From: Armatimonadota bacterium
GTDB lineage: Bacteria; Armatimonadota; Fimbriimonadia; Fimbriimonadales; Fimbriimonadaceae
Assembly: GCA_037138755.1 (NCBI GenBank)
Contig: JBAXHT010000001.1
Coordinates: 343,805 to 407,804, forward strand
Length of the DNA: 64,000 nucleotides
Direction of reading: 5' to 3'
Both the position numbers and the translations under genes were made by a program. Shown here piece by piece: positions 60,209-64,000 of this stretch. Numbering within the stretch: the stretch's first letter is position 1; each line of letters begins with the position of its first letter. A model generated the notes under the pieces. That model did not search any database, was not told where the DNA came from, and saw nothing but the letters and a program-made list of their open reading frames with translations.

Positions 60209-60547
60209 TTACTTGTCCTCCGTCTTCTTGGTTGCCTTCTTTTTAGGCTTTTCTTCCGACGCCGGAGCTTCTGCAACTGTTGCCTCTTTCTTTGCCGGAG
60301 CCTTCTTAGCGGGCTTTTCGGCGACTGAAGCGGCAGCCATTTGCTTAGGAGCTTTCTTCTTGGTCGGGGTTCCTTCTACTTCTTCGACATGAAGGAGTTC
60401 CTTCACGCGGTGGATCATGCCTCGGATCACTGCGGTGTCGTCGTGCTCAACCACTTGGTTGACCTTTCGGAGACCGAGCGATTCGACCACGCGGCGGGTT
60501 CGCCACTGGTGAGCCACGGTGGATCGAATGAGTTTAATGCGAAGCAT
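60209..60547 (-). CDS. rpmD: 50S ribosomal protein L30 with a long Lys/Ala-rich tail
   Basis: A 112-aa protein. Residues 1-58 are a normal L30 (LRIKLIRSTVAHQWRTRRVVESLGLRKVN..., read in part). The remaining ~52 residues (KKKAPKQMAAASVAEKP...KKKATKKTED) are Lys/Ala/Glu-rich and disordered, roughly doubling the protein. The start overlaps rpsE by 14 bp. A longer frame to 60850 is a shadow of rpsE. Confidence 0.93.
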   Translation of the reverse strand: MLRIKLIRSTVAHQWRTRRVVESLGLRKVNQVVEHDDTAVIRGMIHRVKELLHVEEVEGTPTKKKAPKQMAAASVAEKPAKKAPAKKEATVAEAPASEEKPKKKATKKTEDK

Positions 60548-61109
60548 TGAATTCTTCCTCCTTGCGAGCTTTCTCAAGCCACGGGACGAGCTGCTTGGTT
60601 TCGATACCACGTCGAGCCGCGATGTCTTCTGGGTTCGCCAGAGACTTGAAGGCTTCGATGGTGGCATACGCCATGTTGATGGCGTTTCGACTACCGAGCG
60701 ACTTTGCGAGAACGTTGTGAATTCCGCAAGCTTCAAGGCAAGCTCGAACTGCACCGCCGGCCTTAACACCGGTACCCGGTGCGGCTGGTCGAAGCATGAC
60801 CTGAGCAGTTCCGCTGACGGCGACGATCTCGTGAGGAATCGTATCGCCAATCATCGGGACCTTGAACATTGCTTTTCGCGCAGCTTCTTCGGCCTTTCGA
60901 ATGGCGTCGGGGATTCCCCGAGCCTTTCCGAGACCAACGCCAACGCTGCCTTTGTTGTCTCCAACAACGACGAGGATCGACCAGCTAGCGGTTTTTCCAC
61001 CTTTATGGGTCTTAAAGACCTTGTTTGTTCGGATAACTCGAACGTCAAGCTGAGGGCCTTCGGTATTCCGGCTTTCTCGCTTTCCGCTGAGTCGGTTCAT
61101 CATTCTCAT
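60534..61109 (-). CDS. rpsE: 30S ribosomal protein S5
   Basis: A 191-aa S5 with RVIRTNKVFKTHKGGKTASWSILVVVGD, VGVGLGKARGIPDAIRKAEEAA, GTGVKAGGAVRACLEACGI and ending with a charged tail. It assists decoding fidelity. Its 3' end overlaps the rpmD start by 14 bp. Confidence 0.97.
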   Translation of the reverse strand: MRMMNRLSGKRESRNTEGPQLDVRVIRTNKVFKTHKGGKTASWSILVVVGDNKGSVGVGLGKARGIPDAIRKAEEAARKAMFKVPMIGDTIPHEIVAVSGTAQVMLRPAAPGTGVKAGGAVRACLEACGIHNVLAKSLGSRNAINMAYATIEAFKSLANPEDIAARRGIETKQLVPWLEKARKEEEFNASH

Positions 61110-61112
61110 GGT

Positions 61113-61466
61113 TTAGAACTCCAACCCGGCTTCACGAGCGCCGTCCGCAAGGGATGCAACTCGGCCGTGGTACTTGAAGCCTCCACGGTCAAAGATAACG
61201 GTTGAGAGACCGGCCTTCTTGGCTCGCTCGGCAATTGCCTGACCCACCAGCTTGGCACCCTCGATGTTCCCTGTAGCCTTGAGATCCTTTTCCAAGGAGC
61301 TTGCGGCGACCAGAGTCTTACCCGTCGTGTCGTCGATAATCTGCGCTGAAATGTGCTTCAGGCTGCGATAAACGCTCAGGCGCGGCTTTTCCGGAGTACC
61401 GGTGATACGCTTGCGAAGGCGAGCGTGCCGTGCGAGGCGAAGTTCTTGTCTTGTTTGCTTTGCCAT
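61113..61466 (-). CDS. rplR: 50S ribosomal protein L18
   Basis: A 117-aa 5S rRNA-binding L18: [27 protein letters not shown] and [26 protein letters not shown]. 10 nt after rplF. Confidence 0.97.
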   Translation of the reverse strand: MAKQTRQELRLARHARLRKRITGTPEKPRLSVYRSLKHISAQIIDDTTGKTLVAASSLEKDLKATGNIEGAKLVGQAIAERAKKAGLSTVIFDRGGFKYHGRVASLADGAREAGLEF

Positions 61467-61476
61467 TGCTTACTCC

Positions 61477-62043
61477 TTACTTCTTAGCCGAGGCCCTCTT
61501 ACCAGCCTTGAGCTTGATCACTTCACCCTGGTAGCGAATTCCCTTGCCCTTGTATGGCTCTGGCTTTCGTACCTTTCGGATGTCGGCGGCGACCTGACCA
61601 ACGAGGGCCTTGTCGATACCGGTAACGATGATGCTTTGGGTTCGAGCCTTGTCGTCAGCCTTGATCTCAAGGGTGATTCCCTCAGGAGCTTCGACCTTAA
61701 CCGGGTGCGAGTAACCCATTGCAAGGTTGAGACCTCGACCTTCCATGGTTGCGCGGTAACCAACACCGATGATGTCGAGCTGCTTGGTGTGACCCTTGGT
61801 CACGCCTTCAACCATGTTTGCAACCAGCGTTCGAGCAAGGCCGTGCTGGCTTCGAGCTTCTCGCAAGTTGTTTGGACGCTCAAGATTGACCTTTCCGTCT
61901 TCTTGCTTTACAGAGAGAAGGCGGGAGATTGGTTGCTTCAGTTCACCCTTAGGTCCCTTGACGATGACTGTATTGGTTGCTTCTTCAACCGTGATGGTCA
62001 CTCCGCCCGGGACTTCGATTGGCTTAATTCCGATTCGTGACAT
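61477..62043 (-). CDS. rplF: 50S ribosomal protein L6
   Basis: A 188-aa L6: SRIGIKPIEVPGGVTITVE, VEGVTKGHTKQLDIIGVGYRA, and PEPYKGKGIRYQGEVIKLKAGKRA. Lies 2 nt after rpsH. Confidence 0.97.
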   Translation of the reverse strand: MSRIGIKPIEVPGGVTITVEEATNTVIVKGPKGELKQPISRLLSVKQEDGKVNLERPNNLREARSQHGLARTLVANMVEGVTKGHTKQLDIIGVGYRATMEGRGLNLAMGYSHPVKVEAPEGITLEIKADDKARTQSIIVTGIDKALVGQVAADIRKVRKPEPYKGKGIRYQGEVIKLKAGKRASAKK

Positions 62044-62045
62044 GG

Positions 62046-62441
62046 TTAGTACACCTCACAGAGGACTTCGCCACCGATCTTGCGTCGGCGCGCCTCGCGG
62101 TCAGTCATCAATCCCATGTTCGTGGTCAGAATGCGCGTGGCAAGACCGTTTCGGATGGGCTTGAGTTCGGTGACGTCCGAGTAGACGCGAAGGCCGGGCT
62201 TGGAAACCCGCTTCAGCTCATGAATGAGCGGTCGTCGTCGGTTGTCATATTTGAGAACAACACGAATGTTGGGAAACTTGGATTCAGTCGTGACTTCGTA
62301 GCTTTCGACGTAGCCCTCCGCTTGAAGAAGTTTGACAATTTCAACTTTGATCTTCGAGTGAGGAACATCGACGCTAATCATCCGCGCCTGGCATCCGTTT
62401 CGAATTCGCGTGAGGAGATCTGCAATTGGATCGCTGTGCAT
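62046..62441 (-). CDS. rpsH: 30S ribosomal protein S8
   Basis: A 131-aa S8: HSDPIADLLTRIRNGCQAR, the 16S-binding C-terminus with STNMGLMTD-like region (here ILTTNMGLMTDREARRRKIGGEVLC). 18 nt after rpsN. Confidence 0.97.
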   Translation of the reverse strand: MHSDPIADLLTRIRNGCQARMISVDVPHSKIKVEIVKLLQAEGYVESYEVTTESKFPNIRVVLKYDNRRRPLIHELKRVSKPGLRVYSDVTELKPIRNGLATRILTTNMGLMTDREARRRKIGGEVLCEVY

Positions 62442-62459
62442 AATTTGAAACCTTGCTGA

Positions 62460-62753
62460 TTACCAGCTGGACTTAGTGATGCCCGGAAGTTCACCGCGGT
62501 GAGCCTTCTCCCGGAAGGACTGTCGGCAGAGGCCGAAGAAGCCGATGTAACCGTGTGCTCGACCGGTGAGGTTGCATCGGTTGTAGCGGCGAGTCTTGAA
62601 CATGCGGTTCTTGATTCGCTTCGCTTTGAAAGCAGCCAAAGCCTCTTCTCGCTTCTCTTTGGGAAGTTCAAGGATAGCCTTTTCTTCCGCAATGAGCCGC
62701 GCCCATTGGGCTTGCTGCACTCTGTGCTTTTGGATTAATGATTCTTTCGCCAT
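62460..62753 (-). CDS. rpsN: 30S ribosomal protein S14 (long form)
   Basis: A 97-aa S14 lacking the zinc CxxC...CxxC set of the short form: [33 protein letters not shown] is the conserved end. First gene of this cluster part; rplE and other upstream spc genes are not found before it, and 125 bp separate it from a XRE-cupin gene on the same strand. Confidence 0.95.
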   Translation of the reverse strand: MAKESLIQKHRVQQAQWARLIAEEKAILELPKEKREEALAAFKAKRIKNRMFKTRRYNRCNLTGRAHGYIGFFGLCRQSFREKAHRGELPGITKSSW

Positions 62754-62878
62754 ACGTGACCACCGTTGTCGAGTAGGTACAAGTCGCGGCGGCGAACCGG
62801 CCTTGCGGTACTCGGGGTTAGGTTTTAGCGACTGCCGAGGCAGCCAACGAGAAATGATACCTCAAAAGGTTGCGACTT

Positions 62879-63634
62879 TTACTCTTCGTCATCCGTCGGC
62901 TTTGGCTTGCCGAGATGCAACCGAACAGCCTGCCCGGGGAAGGGGTCGATGATGATCGAGAGCACCTTGACGGCCTGTCCTTCGACCGCAGGCTCGTAGT
63001 GATGCATCTCAGCCGCCCAAAACATGCAACTTTCCTCCTCGTCGAGGGTGATTTCTTGATCGTCAAAGACGACTCGAAGCTTGCCTGAAATGACCCAAAC
63101 GAACTCGTCGCCACGGTGCGATCTCCTGGGTGTGGGCTGAGTAAGAAGAATAACGTTGGGGTTGAACACCCCATCCTTCATCTTCGATTGAAGGATGGCA
63201 AATGGTGTCACCTCTGGCCCAAGCGCGTTTTGTGCAACTTTCTCAGAATCAAGCGGCTGATCGAGCCCAGATCCTATGAAGTTGTTCATATCCATCCACA
63301 CATAGTCATCCTTCATATGGCAGGCCCGTATGGATGCGTGAGGAGTTTCGGGCCCAACAATCGAGCTCGGCTTGGCCTTGAGAGCTTTGCAGACCGCCAC
63401 GATTGTGCTGAGATGAGTGGGATGCCCTTGTTCCAACCGTAAAAGAGTGTTCTTGCTGACTTGGGCGACGTCCGCAAGATCTCTGATTGAGTAGTTCTGG
63501 CGAGCTCGCAGGCGGCGGATCCGATGCCCGATGACATCAAGACCCGCTTGATCAACTAACTCCTGTAACGTCGGCTTCCTGCCTTTGCGTTGACTCATCA
63601 GAGGTGAGATTATGCGTCGCTTAGCCTTCAACAT
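62879..63634 (-). CDS. XRE-family regulator with C-terminal cupin
   Basis: A 251-aa protein: an HTH_XRE at ~30-85 (RIRRLRARQNYSIRDLADVAQVSKNTLLRLEQG, read in part) and a cupin sensor at ~165-235 (SHRGDEFVWVISGKLRVVFD, EESCMFWAAEMHHYEPAV). Such regulators sense a small molecule and control nearby catabolic or transport genes. A second possible start is ATG at 63598. It precedes rpsN on the same strand but is likely separate. Confidence 0.83.
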   Translation of the reverse strand: MLKAKRRIISPLMSQRKGRKPTLQELVDQAGLDVIGHRIRRLRARQNYSIRDLADVAQVSKNTLLRLEQGHPTHLSTIVAVCKALKAKPSSIVGPETPHASIRACHMKDDYVWMDMNNFIGSGLDQPLDSEKVAQNALGPEVTPFAILQSKMKDGVFNPNVILLTQPTPRRSHRGDEFVWVISGKLRVVFDDQEITLDEEESCMFWAAEMHHYEPAVEGQAVKVLSIIIDPFPGQAVRLHLGKPKPTDDEE

Positions 63635-63694
63635 TCACCACATCTCATTGATATGTTAAGAATAACCTCCAACTTTGGGACTAAGAACTTAGAG

Positions 63695-63754
63695 AAAATG
63701 GGACAGTGCCATCCTTTAACCTGCGAAGTGCCAGATCATGGACTGTCCCATTTT
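63695..63754. repeat. Inverted repeat between divergent genes (REP/MITE-like)
   Basis: AAAATGGGACAGT (63695-63707) and ACTGTCCCATTTT (63742-63754) are perfect 13-bp arms spaced by 34 nt, and a third partial copy (TGTCCCAATTT) follows at 63767-63777. It lies between divergent starts, so it is not a terminator; it resembles small palindromic repeat elements. Confidence 0.7.
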
Positions 63755-63827
63755 TCAGACCTTGCCTGTCCCAATTTATGTATGGAAACTAGTCACTGAA
63801 ATCCCAACTCTTTGGAAAGTTGAAAAC

Positions 63828-64000
63828 ATGATTACGACCCTAATCTCAGCAATTGCTCTTAAGGCAACGTTGTCCCCACGCCCCGCTCCAATGTCCGATC
63901 TTGACCACGGAGCAGAAGTCCGCGTGATGCGAATTTTTGACGGCAAAGTCTACGTCGGTGGCCGGTTTGAACGAGCCAACCGTAAACTAGCCAACAATAT
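63828..64000 (+). CDS. Secreted beta-propeller-like protein, partial
   Basis: The 5' end of a gene running off the window. It begins with a hydrophobic leader (ITTLISAIALKATLSP) and then the repeat-like unit VMRIFDGKVYVGGRFERANRK, similar to delta-60/propeller repeats in secreted Armatimonadota-type proteins. At least 57 codons are seen. Product unknown. Confidence 0.6.
   Translation, partial: MITTLISAIALKATLSPRPAPMSDLDHGAEVRVMRIFDGKVYVGGRFERANRKLANN

Noticed and set aside
60548-60850. Upstream extension of rpmD
   Set aside because: It lies wholly inside rpsE in another frame and has no L30 homology.

Overview
The window looks like the chromosome of a diderm, LPS-making bacterium. It has lpxK, a late acyltransferase, a heptosyltransferase-type GT9 and an rfaE2-type adenylyltransferase in one operon, prepilin-like H-X9-DG proteins, YncE/phosphoesterase and FGE-type secreted proteins, and a broken-up ribosomal spc/alpha cluster. 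This mix suggests Armatimonadota (Fimbriimonadia-like) or a neighbouring deep lineage. That placement is inference from gene content; no marker search was run.

Region 1 (1-9.8 kb) looks acquired. An RHS-like coding remnant is followed by a secreted protein plus a signal-less N-acetylmuramoyl-L-alanine amidase. Next comes a tightly packed set: calcineurin-like phosphoesterase, a ~102-aa unknown protein and a 1545-aa STAND NTPase. The NTPase has an N-terminal PD-(D/E)XK (Cap4/DUF4297-like) nuclease and a long HEAT-like C-terminus, and is probably an anti-phage sensor-effector. A convergent gene encodes another nuclease-like protein. The stretch ends in a 3' half of a tRNA-Leu(GAG) gene at 9754-9812, the usual scar of island integration. 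An ankyrin protein follows.

Region 2 (11-36 kb) is mostly metabolic: a glycoside-hydrolase-like protein, persulfide dioxygenase/rhodanese, three coupled coiled-coil genes, a triple YbjQ protein, tyrS with altered signature motifs, two TetR paralogues, the LPS operon, two paralogous secreted proteins, a TIM-barrel epimerase, cinA carrying an in-frame palindromic repeat, threonine aldolase, an oxidoreductase, threonine dehydratase, maf-ispE, ndk and thyX.

Region 3 (36-49.6 kb) is rich in secreted proteins: prepilins, a BNR/Asp-box propeller protein, a lipoprotein plus GH25 pair, a YncE-phosphoesterase fusion, an FGE-like protein and a large unknown secreted protein.

Region 4 (49.7-62.8 kb, minus strand) is a ribosomal/secretion cluster running rpsN-rpsH-rplF-rplR-rpsE-rpmD-rplO-secY-adk-map, then two secreted genes, then rpmJ-rpsM-rpsK-rpoA-rplQ-truA-rplM-rpsI. 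The two secreted genes include a caspase-fold candidate. They sit where infA would be expected and are driven by a promoter whose 18-bp spacer contains a G11 tract, a likely phase-variation switch. A XRE-cupin regulator and a partial secreted protein close the window.

A recurrent theme is that many first genes have a -10 hexamer only 5-11 nt before the start codon and no Shine-Dalgarno sequence, which implies leaderless mRNAs. Operon-internal genes often overlap by ATGA or GTGA.
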